Part shown: positions 54,720 through 63,365 of the stretch, piece after piece
Layout: each line of letters begins with the position of its first letter
Position numbering within the stretch: position 1 is the first letter of the stretch
Source of the DNA: CAYHXN01 sp964360605
Lineage (GTDB): Bacteria > Patescibacteriota > Minisyncoccia > UBA6257 > WO2-44-18
Assembly: GCA_964360605.1 (NCBI GenBank)
Contig: CAYHXN010000002.1
Coordinates: 1 to 64,000 of the forward strand
Length of the DNA: 64,000 bases
Direction of reading: 5' to 3'
Notes under the pieces: generated by a model
The model's database searches: none
What the model saw: the letters and a program-made list of their open reading frames with translations, nothing else
Told to the model about the DNA's origin: nothing
Made by a program: the position numbers and the translations under genes

Positions 54720-55691
54720 ATGAAGGTTTTAGTTAATCAAATTATAAAACAACTTTTAAACGGTTTGCCCGATCGGCAGAGGGAAGTTTTGGAACTTCGT
54801 TACGGCTTAACCCGACCCGAAACCGCTACTTTGGCGGAAATCGGAGATAAATACGGAGTTACTCGCGAAAGGATTCGACAATTGGAAAGCTTGGCGCTTC
54901 GCGATGTTCGGGAAGTCGTTTCCAAAACCGAATTGCCGCAGTTCGTTAAATTGGTTTCAGAAAAATTAGATTCTGTCGGAGGCGTGATGAAAGAAGACCA
55001 ATTGTTTTTAGGACTACAGCCGGTGGTTGGGGGAACTCCTAACGCGCTGCGTTTTGTTTTAGAAATTTCTAACGCTGTTTTCCAGCATCGCGAAGACAAC
55101 CACCTTCATACTTTTTGGTACTTAAACGAAGACAGTAAAAAGAAAGCGGCTAGTTTCATTGATAAACTGCACCAAAGCTTGCAAGCCAAAAAAGATTCCT
55201 TACCTGCTCCAACAGATTCAATGAGTTTGAACTTTGTTTCTGTTTCTAAGAAATTTGCCGTTAATCCTTATGGGGATTTTGGTTTATCCGAATGGGCTCA
55301 TATTATTCCTCGCAATGCTCGTGATTGGGCCTACTTGATTTTAAAAAGGAATAACAAGCCTTTACACTTTAGCGAGATTGCCGAAGCTGTTACTAAACTT
55401 CGCGGTAAGAAAACTAATCCACAGACAGTGCACAATGAACTAATTAAGTATCCGGAATTTGTACTAGTCGGCAAGGGAACATACGCGTTAAGCGAGATGG
55501 GTTATCAGCCTGGCGTGGCTTGGGAGGTCATCAACCGTCTTATTAAAGAGAACGGTCCGTTAACCTCTAAGCAAGTGGTTGAAAAAGTTCTTAATGAAAG
55601 AATTTTTAAAGAGAATACTATTCTTATTAATTTGCAGAATAAAAAGCGCTTTAAACGTTTGCCGGACGGCCGGTACGCTACTTTAGCGTAA
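54720..55691 (+). CDS. Sigma-70 region 4-like HTH protein with HARE-HTH-like domain
   Basis: The first 70 residues read as sigma-70 region 4 (LPDRQREVLELRYGLTRPETATLAEIGDKYGVTRERIRQLESLALRD), the part that binds the -35 element. No region 2 or 3 is present. A middle part of about 130 residues is unassigned. The C-terminal half contains HARE-HTH/winged-helix segments (NKPLHFSEIAEAVTKLRGKKTNPQTVHNELIK; GPLTSKQVVEKVLNERIF). It cannot melt a promoter alone and may bind -35 elements or polymerase as a regulator. It has a consensus promoter. Confidence 0.82.
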   Translation: MKVLVNQIIKQLLNGLPDRQREVLELRYGLTRPETATLAEIGDKYGVTRERIRQLESLALRDVREVVSKTELPQFVKLVSEKLDSVGGVMKEDQLFLGLQPVVGGTPNALRFVLEISNAVFQHREDNHLHTFWYLNEDSKKKAASFIDKLHQSLQAKKDSLPAPTDSMSLNFVSVSKKFAVNPYGDFGLSEWAHIIPRNARDWAYLILKRNNKPLHFSEIAEAVTKLRGKKTNPQTVHNELIKYPEFVLVGKGTYALSEMGYQPGVAWEVINRLIKENGPLTSKQVVEKVLNERIFKENTILINLQNKKRFKRLPDGRYATLA

Positions 55692-55743
55692 ATCTCTTTT
55701 AACTTTAGGGACTCTCTCGCTCTTTTGCTATAATTAAGTTGTT

Positions 55744-57009
55744 GTGGTCTTAAATATTCTTCAAGGAATTATTCAGAGCGTTATATCCGTTTTAGCCGTA
55801 AGCTGGTGGTTTTTATTGCCGATCGCTCTTGGCTTTATTTTTTGGGATTTCTGGAAGTATTACATTTACGTCAGCTACTTAAGAAGCGTAAAGTGGGTGC
55901 TTCTGGAAATTAAAATTCCGGCATTAATTGAAAAAACTCCCAAAGCGATGGAGCAAATTTTTTCGGCCGCGTATAGTTTATATTCTTATGAATTTAATTT
56001 TGTTCAAAAATATTGGGAAGGCCATTTAGCGGAAGACTTCGCTTCTTTTGAGCTTGTCGGCAATGGTGGGGGAGTGCATTTTTACATCCGGGTACCGGAG
56101 TATGTTCGTAATGCAATGGAAGCCGCCGTTTATTCCCAGTATCCGGACGCGGAAATTTCTTTAGCTGAAGATTATCGGGCTCTTTTTCCAAAAACCCTAC
56201 CCAATAAAATTTACGATATTATGGGATTTGATTATCACCTGGTAAGGGATAACGCGTACCCAATCCGTACTTACGAGTATTTTGAATCCCAAAAAGATGA
56301 AACTCGGTTGGATCCAATCGCGGCGATTACCGAGGTTATGTCTAAACTTAAAGATGAGGAAGCGCTTTGGATCCAAATTTTCGTTCGGCCGACTGGGACT
56401 GAATGGAAAAAAACGGCGGAAGTTATCCGCGACAAACTGATCGGTCGTTCTAAACCGGCTGAGCCGTTAGGATTTTTTGGTCACATTGGCCACTTTATTC
56501 GCAATCTGATTTTAGCGCCAGCGGAATATCCGATTTGGCCAGAAGACAAGAAGCAGGAAGAAAGAAGTAGAATGCTTCTTCTTTCTCCAGGAGAACGAGA
56601 TGTGGTTGAGGCTATTGATACTAAAATTAGTAAGCTCGGTTTTGACGTCAATATTCGTTTTATTTACATTGACCGGCGCGATAGTTTTACGCGTTTGAAT
56701 GTTGCCGCTACCATGAGTACTTTTAATCAATTCAACACCTTAAATCTAAATGCTTTTCGTCCTAATCTAAAAACCATGACTATTATTCGGGGTAATATTA
56801 AATGGTTTAAAAAAAGCCGTCTTTGGGCGCGTAAGCGTTTGATGTACGATAACTTTATGAAAATGCGCTGGCCGAAGAGAAGATCCATTCTCAATATTGA
56901 AGAATTGGCTACTATTTATCACTTCCCGACAGTTGTAGTAGAAGCCCCGCTGTTGCGTCGTTTGGGAGCTAAGAAAGGCGAACCTCCAGCCGGTCTGCCT
57001 GTTGAATAA
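55744..57009 (+). CDS. DUF8128-like membrane protein paired with TraD-like ATPase
   Basis: GTG 55744 begins a 421-residue protein with one or two N-terminal helices (about 5-45), then a soluble domain with strands and helices (ELVGNGGGVHFYIRVPEY; WIQIFVRPTGTEWKKTAEVIRDKLIG; FDVNIRFIYIDRR) of the DUF8128 type that commonly precedes a TraD/HerA-like ATPase in these genomes. TATAAT lies 9 nt upstream. It is 6 nt from the ATPase gene; the pair probably forms a membrane DNA or protein translocation complex. Confidence 0.78.
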   Translation: MVLNILQGIIQSVISVLAVSWWFLLPIALGFIFWDFWKYYIYVSYLRSVKWVLLEIKIPALIEKTPKAMEQIFSAAYSLYSYEFNFVQKYWEGHLAEDFASFELVGNGGGVHFYIRVPEYVRNAMEAAVYSQYPDAEISLAEDYRALFPKTLPNKIYDIMGFDYHLVRDNAYPIRTYEYFESQKDETRLDPIAAITEVMSKLKDEEALWIQIFVRPTGTEWKKTAEVIRDKLIGRSKPAEPLGFFGHIGHFIRNLILAPAEYPIWPEDKKQEERSRMLLLSPGERDVVEAIDTKISKLGFDVNIRFIYIDRRDSFTRLNVAATMSTFNQFNTLNLNAFRPNLKTMTIIRGNIKWFKKSRLWARKRLMYDNFMKMRWPKRRSILNIEELATIYHFPTVVVEAPLLRRLGAKKGEPPAGLPVE

Positions 57010-57015
57010 ATTAAG

Positions 57016-58713
57016 ATGGAACAAATAAATTTATTCGGAGAAGTAAACTTCCGAGGACAAACCAAAAAATTTGGCATTAAAACCGATGATCGACGGCGGC
57101 ATGTTTATGTTATCGGTAAAACCGGTATGGGCAAAACTACTTTGCTGGAAAATATGGTGGTTCACGATATTTTGGCTGGCAATGGCGTTGGTATTGTAGA
57201 CCCGCATGGAGAGTTTGCGGAAAAAATGCTTAGTTTTATTCCCAAAGAACGGCTTAAAGACGTTATTTATTTCAACCCAGCGGACACTAGCTTTCCAATC
57301 GCCTTTAATCCGATTGAAAACATAGGAGCGGAACATCGTCATTTAGTCGCCTCCGGTTTAATGGGGGTATTTAAGAAAATTTGGCCAGACGTTTGGTCCG
57401 CTCGCATGGAATATATTTTAAACAATACCTTATTGACGCTCTTAGAATATCCAGACTCAACTCTTTTAGGAATTATGAGGGTGCTTTCTGACAAGGATTA
57501 TCGGAAAAAATTGGTGGATGGACTTAAAGACCCAGTAATTAAAAGTTTTTGGGTTAATGAATTTGCCCGTTATGCCCAAAAATTTGAAACAGAAGCAACG
57601 GCCGCTATCCAAAATAAAATTGGAAAATTAGTCGCTAATCCGCTCATTCGGCATATTTTAGGACAATCACGTTCAGCTTTGGATTTTCGGAAAGCCATGG
57701 ATGATAAAAAAATAATGATTTTTAATCTCTCCAAGGGCCGGATCGGCGAAGACAACTCCGCTTTAATCGGTTCAATGATTATCACTAAGCTTCAATTAGC
57801 GGCAATGTCTCGCGTGGATTTATCCGAAGAGAACCGCAATGACTTTTATCTTTATGTTGATGAATTTCAAAATTTCGCGACCGATTCTTTCGCGGATATT
57901 TTATCCGAGGCTCGTAAATACCGATTATGCCTGACTTTGGCCCATCAATATATTGGTCAATTAGTACATGAAATGAATACAAAAGTTCGGGACGCGGTTT
58001 TTGGAAACGTCGGGACAATGCTTGTTTTTCGTGTTGGAGCGGAAGACGCGGAATTTTTAGAAAAAGAGTTTGAACCGGATTTTATGGCTACCGATTTAGT
58101 TAATCTCCCTAAGGCGAATTTATATCTTAAATTAATGATTGACGGAGTTTCCTCCCGGCCTTTTTCGGCCCGCGGGATAGGGCCAGTCCAAAAACCCGTT
58201 GAATCTCACGTTCAGGAAATTATTGAATATACCCGCGCGGCTTACGCGACACCTCTTCATATTGTGGAGGAAAAAATTTCTAATCTTTGGGCTTCAAGTA
58301 AAGAAGATGAAACGATTATCCACCACCGTGAAGAAAAACCAAGAACGATGACTCAAAGGCCAGCAATGACGAACGTACTAGGAGAGCATGCCCCCCCACG
58401 AAATTTTGTAGGGTTTACTCCGCAAAAAGCGGGATTTACCCCACAGAAGGCGGGGTTCACTCCTCAGAAAGTAGAGCCAATAAGGCCGCGTCCCATTAAT
58501 CCACCAGAGGAAGCTTCAACGACTCCGACCATGTCCTTGCGTGATCTTAAGCCGCGTGAAGCTCCGCCAGCCCCGTCAATTGAAAGACGCCCGAAACCGG
58601 CTATTAACGTTGATGAATTAAAAAAAGCTTTAGAAAGTTCGCTAAAAACAAAACAAGTAATCAAAGTTGAGGAAGAGGATTACGACGAAGAAACTCTAGA
58701 AAAAGACCGATAG
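57016..58713 (+). CDS. TraD/VirD4-HerA-like membrane-coupled ATPase
   Basis: This 565-residue protein has Walker A YVIGKTGMGKTTLLENM, IVDPHGEFAEKML, Walker B FYLYVDEFQNFATDSF, and LTLAHQYIGQL, the plan of type IV coupling proteins and HerA translocases. The ATPase core covers residues 1-420. The tail (about 420-565) is Pro/Lys-rich and disordered, with three perfect 7-residue repeats GFTPQKA (residues 466-486; bases 58411-58473). No relaxase or other secretion genes are present, so conjugation is not implied. Confidence 0.85.
   Translation: MEQINLFGEVNFRGQTKKFGIKTDDRRRHVYVIGKTGMGKTTLLENMVVHDILAGNGVGIVDPHGEFAEKMLSFIPKERLKDVIYFNPADTSFPIAFNPIENIGAEHRHLVASGLMGVFKKIWPDVWSARMEYILNNTLLTLLEYPDSTLLGIMRVLSDKDYRKKLVDGLKDPVIKSFWVNEFARYAQKFETEATAAIQNKIGKLVANPLIRHILGQSRSALDFRKAMDDKKIMIFNLSKGRIGEDNSALIGSMIITKLQLAAMSRVDLSEENRNDFYLYVDEFQNFATDSFADILSEARKYRLCLTLAHQYIGQLVHEMNTKVRDAVFGNVGTMLVFRVGAEDAEFLEKEFEPDFMATDLVNLPKANLYLKLMIDGVSSRPFSARGIGPVQKPVESHVQEIIEYTRAAYATPLHIVEEKISNLWASSKEDETIIHHREEKPRTMTQRPAMTNVLGEHAPPRNFVGFTPQKAGFTPQKAGFTPQKVEPIRPRPINPPEEASTTPTMSLRDLKPREAPPAPSIERRPKPAINVDELKKALESSLKTKQVIKVEEEDYDEETLEKDR
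58411..58473 (+). repeat. 3 x 21-bp tandem repeat in ATPase tail
   Basis: Three copies encode GFTPQKA, GFTPQKA, GFTPQKV. Third-position differences between copies show the protein sequence, not the DNA, is being held. Confidence 0.85.
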
Positions 58714-58738
58714 AATCTTAAAGACAGCATTCTCGTTA

Positions 58739-59311
58739 CTACTTCCCCTTTTCCACTCTTTCTGTATAAGTTCCCAGCTCTGTATTTACTCTTATAGTAT
58801 CTCCGGTATTTACAAACAAAGGAACGTCCACTTCTACCCCGGTTTCTAAAACCGCTTTTTTGGTGCCACTTTTAGCGCTGTCGCCGGCGATATTGGGCGG
58901 CGCTTCTTTAATTTTTAAATCCATTTTAATCGGCACTAGCACGCTGATGATTTGGTCATTAAATTTAATCGCCGTTACTAGTGTATTTGGTTTCAAAAAT
59001 TTAACCGTCAAACCGAGATTTTCTTCTTTCAACGCGAATCGTTGCGCTGGATTGTCTTTGGCGGAAAACCAAAACTCACCGCGATTGTTATAAAGGTATT
59101 TAATTTCTTCTTTAGGTAAATCAGCCTCTTCAAAAGACTCGCTTTGATGGAAGTTTCGCTCTACAATTTTGCCGTTGATAAGACTTTTTATTTTACACTT
59201 GGCTACCGGCTTGCGCTGTTGCATCCGCAAAAATTCGTATTCCAAAACCTGCCAAGGCTCGCCCTCCAGCACAAAAACCATACCCTTTTTAAGTTCGTTG
59301 TAAGCCAGCAT
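58739..59311 (-). CDS. efp: Elongation factor P
   Basis: The start is taken at the ATG complementary to 59309-59311, giving 190 residues; twelve extra residues upstream are unlike the family. KOW-like domain 1 begins MLAYNELKKGMVFVLEGEPWQVLEYEF. The tip loop that carries the modified Lys in E. coli (KPGKG) reads RMQQRKPVA, so the known lysine modification site is not recognisable. Two OB domains follow, with VDVPLFVNTGDTIRVNTELGTYTERV near the end. It helps ribosomes at polyproline stretches. Confidence 0.93.
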   Translation of the reverse strand: MLAYNELKKGMVFVLEGEPWQVLEYEFLRMQQRKPVAKCKIKSLINGKIVERNFHQSESFEEADLPKEEIKYLYNNRGEFWFSAKDNPAQRFALKEENLGLTVKFLKPNTLVTAIKFNDQIISVLVPIKMDLKIKEAPPNIAGDSAKSGTKKAVLETGVEVDVPLFVNTGDTIRVNTELGTYTERVEKGK

Positions 59312-59368
59312 AGGGTTGATGTTATCAAAAATTTTTATTAAAATCAATCTGGATTTTAAAAGGATCCA

Positions 59369-60544
59369 ATGACGGAAATGAATAAGAAAAAATTAAAAGT
59401 TTTCGTTGCTATGTCTGGCGGAGTGGATAGCTCTGTTGCCGCGGCATTGCTTAAAAAAGAAGGATACGAAGTAATTGGCGTTCATATGAAATGCTACAAC
59501 TTGGACGGGTGTGGGGAGCGGGACGCGGAAGACGCGCGGCGGGCGGCGGAACATTTGAATATTCCGTTTTATGTGTTTGATTTTGAAAAAGAATATAAAG
59601 ACCGTGTTGTGAAGTACATGATTGACAGTTATAAGAAGGGGATTACGCCCAATCCCGACGTGATGTGCAACAAAGAAATTAAATTCGGTTTGTTTCTGGA
59701 AAAAGCGTTAAAAATAGGAGCGGACTTTGTCGCAACCGGACATTATGTAAAATTAGCGACATGTAAAATACGACATGGGGAAAATGCGTCAAAAAGTGCT
59801 TTGTCGCATGTCGCATGTCCCATTTCACTCTGTATTGCTCGCGATAGAAATAAAGACCAGTCTTATTTTCTTTGGACTCTTACGCATAAGCAATTAAAGC
59901 ATTGCCTGTTTCCGATTGGTGGATACACCAAGCCGCAGGTGCGAAAAATCGCGGCGAAATTTGGCTTGCACAACGCGCTTAAAAAGGATTCGCAAGGAAT
60001 CTGCTTTTTGGGACAAATTTCTCTTCCGGATTTTTTAAAGAAATATATCAAACAAAAAAAAGGCGATATTCTGCTCATTACGAGTGGTAGCGACTTGACT
60101 AGCTCGCCAACTAATTATTCCCCGAGCTTGTCGAGGGGCTACATTAAGATAGGCATCCACAACGGCGTCCATCTTTACACTATCGGCCAAAGGCATGGAT
60201 TAAATATTGGCGGGTATTCTAAACCGCTTTACGTCTCGGAAAAAAACATAAAGAAAAACATCGTTTACGTAGCCGAAGGCGAAAACCACCCAGCTTTATA
60301 CAAAAAGGAAGTTAATTTAGTAAACGTAAATTTTCAATCTTTAATCTTAAATCGCAAATCATTCCCGGTTTATGCCCGCGTTCGTTATCGCCAACCGCTA
60401 GAAAAAGCAACTCTTCAACCCATCAACTCTTCAACTGCCCAACTCAAATTTGACCGGCCAGTCAAATTTGTAGCTGAAGGCCAATCAGCGGTTTTCTATG
60501 ACAAAAAAGGCGCGATGCTCGGCGGGGGCATTATTGTTTATTAA
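59369..60544 (+). CDS. mnmA: tRNA-specific 2-thiouridylase MnmA with repeat-encoded insertions
   Basis: An AAAGG site lies 5 nt before ATG 59369. The 391-residue protein has the PP-loop VAMSGGVDSSVAAALLKKEGYEVIGVHMK, the catalytic Cys in PNPDVMCNKEIKF and in DSQGICFLG, and TGHYVK, KDQSYFLWTL and YTIGQRHGLNIG. It thiolates U34 of Lys, Glu and Gln tRNAs. Compared with the family it has extra residues after GHYVKLA (palindromic insert, 59756-59822), in the region SGSDLTSSPTNYSPSLSRGY (P1 repeat, 60087-60142) and perhaps near the C-terminus (LQPINSSTAQL). All keep the frame. Confidence 0.95.
   Translation: MTEMNKKKLKVFVAMSGGVDSSVAAALLKKEGYEVIGVHMKCYNLDGCGERDAEDARRAAEHLNIPFYVFDFEKEYKDRVVKYMIDSYKKGITPNPDVMCNKEIKFGLFLEKALKIGADFVATGHYVKLATCKIRHGENASKSALSHVACPISLCIARDRNKDQSYFLWTLTHKQLKHCLFPIGGYTKPQVRKIAAKFGLHNALKKDSQGICFLGQISLPDFLKKYIKQKKGDILLITSGSDLTSSPTNYSPSLSRGYIKIGIHNGVHLYTIGQRHGLNIGGYSKPLYVSEKNIKKNIVYVAEGENHPALYKKEVNLVNVNFQSLILNRKSFPVYARVRYRQPLEKATLQPINSSTAQLKFDRPVKFVAEGQSAVFYDKKGAMLGGGIIVY
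59756..59822 (+). repeat. GACATG palindromic insert inside mnmA
   Basis: gcgacatg (59756-59763) pairs with catgtcgc (59807-59814); further cgacatg/catgtcc words are nested. It encodes residues between TGHYVK and the KDQSYFL motif where relatives are shorter. Confidence 0.65.
60087..60142 (+). repeat. P1 palindromic repeat inside mnmA
   Basis: Left arm gtagcgacttgactagctcg, right arm cccgagcttgtcgaggggct plus ac, joined by ccaactaattattc. The right arm is identical in core to the copies flanking the GIY-YIG gene. Confidence 0.85.
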
Positions 60545-60583
60545 TTTGCGTTACTCAAAAAATTTTATACCATTAAGCGTATT

Positions 60584-61900
60584 ATGAAGTCATCGGATAT
60601 TTTCTTTTGGAGCTCCTCCTTTTTCTTGGGAGGAGTTTTTGTTGCCAGCATCGCCAGCGGTTTCTCTTCCGCTTATTTAATCACTTTTTTGACAACGCTC
60701 TTAATTGGTTTACTGCTTTTTTATTTCCGCATTTCCCATGTCGCGTTTTTACTTTTAACTCTTATTGGCTCCGGATATTATTTTATTTTTACAAATTTCG
60801 CTCACGGCCCAGAACCGATTTTTGGAAAAAAAGTGGAACTTACCGGCGTGGTGCGGGAAGCGGAACAGCGCCTAAACAGCCAGAAGTTAGTTGTTGATAA
60901 AATTCAGATTACCGCGCCGCGTTATCCGGAGTTTCAATATGGAGATTTAATAAAAGCGACCGGAACTATTAAAGAACCGGAAGCCGAATTCGCGGGGTAT
61001 TTTAAAAAAGAAGGCATCGCGGGATTGATGCAGTTTCCCCAGATTGAGGTAGTTGCCAATAATCGTGGGTTTTGGGTAAAAAAACAGCTTTTAGGAGTTC
61101 GCCATTATATTGAAAATGTTTATAAACGGGTTTTGCCTCTAGAAAAAGCGGTTTTTCTATCCGGCTTGACTCTTGGCTCAACCAATGAATTTTCCGATGA
61201 ATTTAAGGAAAAACTTCGCTTAAGCGGAACAAGCCACTTAGTCGCTTTATCTGGCTATAACATTGCTATTATTGTCAGCGCCGTCTCGCTTTTACTGGGA
61301 ACTTGGGCTTTCACCAAGCGATTTAATTTGTTTATCAGCGTCGCGGTTATAGCGCTTTTCGTAGTTATGACCGGAGCGGAGGCGTCCGTAGTCAGGGCGG
61401 CAATCATGGCGTTTCTGGTTATTTTAGCCGATAAACTTCAAAGAATGTATTACTTTCGGAATTCCGTGGCCGCCGCGGCGCTGGTAATGACCGCCATCAA
61501 CCCCAATCTTCTCGCTTTTGACATCGGCTTCCAACTTTCTTTCGCGGCTTTATTGGGAATTGTTTACTTAGCACCCTGGTTAAAAGAAAAATTTCCATTT
61601 CTTAAAAAACCAAGCTTTCTTTCGTGGAGAGAACACTTTGCCAACACTAGTTCCGCCCAATTGGCGGTTTTGCCGCTTCTTCTGTGGCATTTCAGTTTCT
61701 TTTCCCCGCTAGGAATTATTTCCAACATTTTGATTTTAGAGTTCGTTCCGATTACGATGGCATTAGGGTTTTTAATAGCCGGACTTTCTCTTTTTTCAGG
61801 AACGCTGGCGTGGATAGTAAGTTTTCCGGCGAACGCCCTTCTATCCTGGAAAATCGGAGTCATTAATTTATGTTCAAAAATAGCCAGTTTGTTTCTATAA
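60584..61900 (+). CDS. comEC: ComEC/Rec2 channel domain, separate gene
   Basis: This 438-residue protein has N-terminal helices with the OB-like DUF4131 region (KKVELTGVVREAEQRLNS) and the ComEC/Rec2 competence domain (LSGTSHLVALSGYNIAIIVSAVSLL; GAEASVVRAAIMAFLVILADK; FQLSFAALLGIVYLAPWL). It forms the membrane channel for DNA uptake. The metallo-beta-lactamase domain, fused in most bacteria, is encoded by the next gene, which overlaps by 31 nt in another frame. Confidence 0.94.
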   Translation: MKSSDIFFWSSSFFLGGVFVASIASGFSSAYLITFLTTLLIGLLLFYFRISHVAFLLLTLIGSGYYFIFTNFAHGPEPIFGKKVELTGVVREAEQRLNSQKLVVDKIQITAPRYPEFQYGDLIKATGTIKEPEAEFAGYFKKEGIAGLMQFPQIEVVANNRGFWVKKQLLGVRHYIENVYKRVLPLEKAVFLSGLTLGSTNEFSDEFKEKLRLSGTSHLVALSGYNIAIIVSAVSLLLGTWAFTKRFNLFISVAVIALFVVMTGAEASVVRAAIMAFLVILADKLQRMYYFRNSVAAAALVMTAINPNLLAFDIGFQLSFAALLGIVYLAPWLKEKFPFLKKPSFLSWREHFANTSSAQLAVLPLLLWHFSFFSPLGIISNILILEFVPITMALGFLIAGLSLFSGTLAWIVSFPANALLSWKIGVINLCSKIASLFL

Positions 61901-62721
61901 CTTTCATAATCTTGATTGCCGCCAATATTTTCGCCTGGCAAGCGATTATCTATGGCGGCAATAACGGTGAGGAAGCGCTTTATTTTTTAAATATCGGGCA
62001 GGGCGACGCGAGCCTGATTGATTTAGGGAAAATCGAGATTTTAATGGACGGCGGGAAAGGGCCGCAAGTATTAAGCGAACTCACTAAAGCCTTAGGCCCC
62101 ACCGACCGCTATATTGATCTAGTCATCGCTACGCATCCGGACTTTGATCATTTCGGCGGGCTGATAGATGTTTTAAAAACTTACAAAGTCGGCGCTGTTA
62201 TAACTAACGGGCGAGACGGGGTAGCCGAAGCTTATGCTGATTTTATAAAGGCCGCTAAAGAAAGTGGCGCCAAAGAACTGGTTTTAAAAGAGGGAGATAA
62301 AATTAGTTATAAAAAATCGGTTTTAGATATTTTAGCTCCATCGCCAAAAGACGTAAATGGAAAATCCAGCAATAATTCCGGAATCGTTTTTCTTTTAAAA
62401 ACCGGTTCGGTTACTGCTTTATATACCGCCGACATTGATTTTGAGAAAGAACTGGAACTAGTTCGGCGTTACGATATCCGTTCGGATATTCTAAAAGTCG
62501 CTCACCACGGTTCCAAGTACTCCAGCTCTAAAGAATTTTTAAAAGAGGTTCAGCCAAAAGTTTCCTTAATCAGCGTCGGGAAAAATAATTACGGCCACCC
62601 GACTTCGGAAGCTTTGAATCGCTTAGCTTCGGTTAATTCCCTGATAGAGCAGACAAACCAAGAGGGGACCATTAAAATATCCTTAGGTCTAGATCGGCTT
62701 GCGATTTATTCAATAAAGTGA
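61870..62721 (+). CDS. ComEC C-terminal metallo-beta-lactamase domain as separate gene
   Basis: This 283-residue protein has an N-terminal helix (about 7-27) then a metallo-beta-lactamase domain like that of full-length ComEC: FLNIGQGDASLIDLG, the metal-binding IATHPDFDHFGGL (HxDFDH) and LKVAHHGSKYSSSKEFL. It probably degrades the non-transforming strand or works with the channel protein. The split could be original or a frameshift; the clean overlap and own start favour two genes. Confidence 0.92.
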   Translation: MFKNSQFVSITFIILIAANIFAWQAIIYGGNNGEEALYFLNIGQGDASLIDLGKIEILMDGGKGPQVLSELTKALGPTDRYIDLVIATHPDFDHFGGLIDVLKTYKVGAVITNGRDGVAEAYADFIKAAKESGAKELVLKEGDKISYKKSVLDILAPSPKDVNGKSSNNSGIVFLLKTGSVTALYTADIDFEKELELVRRYDIRSDILKVAHHGSKYSSSKEFLKEVQPKVSLISVGKNNYGHPTSEALNRLASVNSLIEQTNQEGTIKISLGLDRLAIYSIK

Positions 62722-62727
62722 TATAAT
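62722..62727 (+). promoter_or_regulatory. -10 hexamer
   Basis: TATAAT directly after the comEC second-gene stop codon; the next gene starts 30 nt downstream with a GAGG site. Confidence 0.5.
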
Positions 62728-62757
62728 TTGAGGAGATTTTTGACGTGAGGCGGCTCA

Positions 62758-63309
62758 ATGGATCACGCGTATGCAGACTCTGTAAGCTTTTGGTTTTTTG
62801 TTCTTTCCCTTGCTTCTATCGTTATCTTTTTTGTCGCTTTAAAAATAAGGTTGGTAATTCTGGCGGCCGATGGAAAATTTAAACTTGAAGAGGCTTTTAA
62901 TGAATACAAGTTTAGAAAAAATGAAAAGGAAGCGACGCGGGAGCTTCAAAACAAATTTTTTGATAGACTGCAATCTGTAAAAAATAGCCATATCGTGCTA
63001 TCCGCAATTTATAATAATCTTGCCTTTGCTTTTGAAGCTGTCGAAGTGTTATTTGAAGAAGAATATGATACGCGAGTTTATCTATTAAATAGCATGCGTG
63101 AAAAATTGGACAATGTTTTTAAAATTGCCGCGGACTGTGAAAAAGTCATTTGGAAAATTTCCCCAACCCTAGATAGTTCCCAATTAAAGAACAAGAAAGC
63201 GTCTATAGAAATTTATATAAAAACAACCATTGGAATTCTGGCTTCTGTTGATAAGGACTTATTGAACTATAAAGAGTGTTTTGGAATGAAAGTTTTCCCG
63301 CTAAACTAA
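62758..63309 (+). CDS. Single-helix membrane protein with helical cytoplasmic domain
   Basis: ATG 62758 follows GAGG and TATAAT. One N-terminal helix (about 11-35) is followed by about 145 residues of predicted helices (EEAFNEYKFRKNEKEATRELQ; NNLAFAFEAVEVLFEEEYD; KKASIEIYIKTTIGILASV). No family recognised. A terminator overlaps the stop codon. Confidence 0.65.
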   Translation: MDHAYADSVSFWFFVLSLASIVIFFVALKIRLVILAADGKFKLEEAFNEYKFRKNEKEATRELQNKFFDRLQSVKNSHIVLSAIYNNLAFAFEAVEVLFEEEYDTRVYLLNSMREKLDNVFKIAADCEKVIWKISPTLDSSQLKNKKASIEIYIKTTIGILASVDKDLLNYKECFGMKVFPLN

Positions 63310-63321
63310 GCGGGATTTTTT
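63297..63321 (+). terminator. Rho-independent terminator
   Basis: The stem cccgct/agcggg with the stop codon in its loop is followed by seven T. Confidence 0.82.
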
Positions 63322-63365
63322 TCGTTAATTTTGCTATTATTTTCTTAGCTTTTTTGAGATATAAA

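Noticed and set aside
57016..58713. Conjugative element
   Set aside because: Only a coupling-type ATPase and its membrane partner are present, with no relaxase, integrase, attachment sites or pilus genes.
61870..61900. Frameshift error splitting comEC
   Set aside because: The second frame has its own start and a membrane helix, and the 31-nt overlap is clean; separate domains are known in reduced genomes. Not fully excluded.
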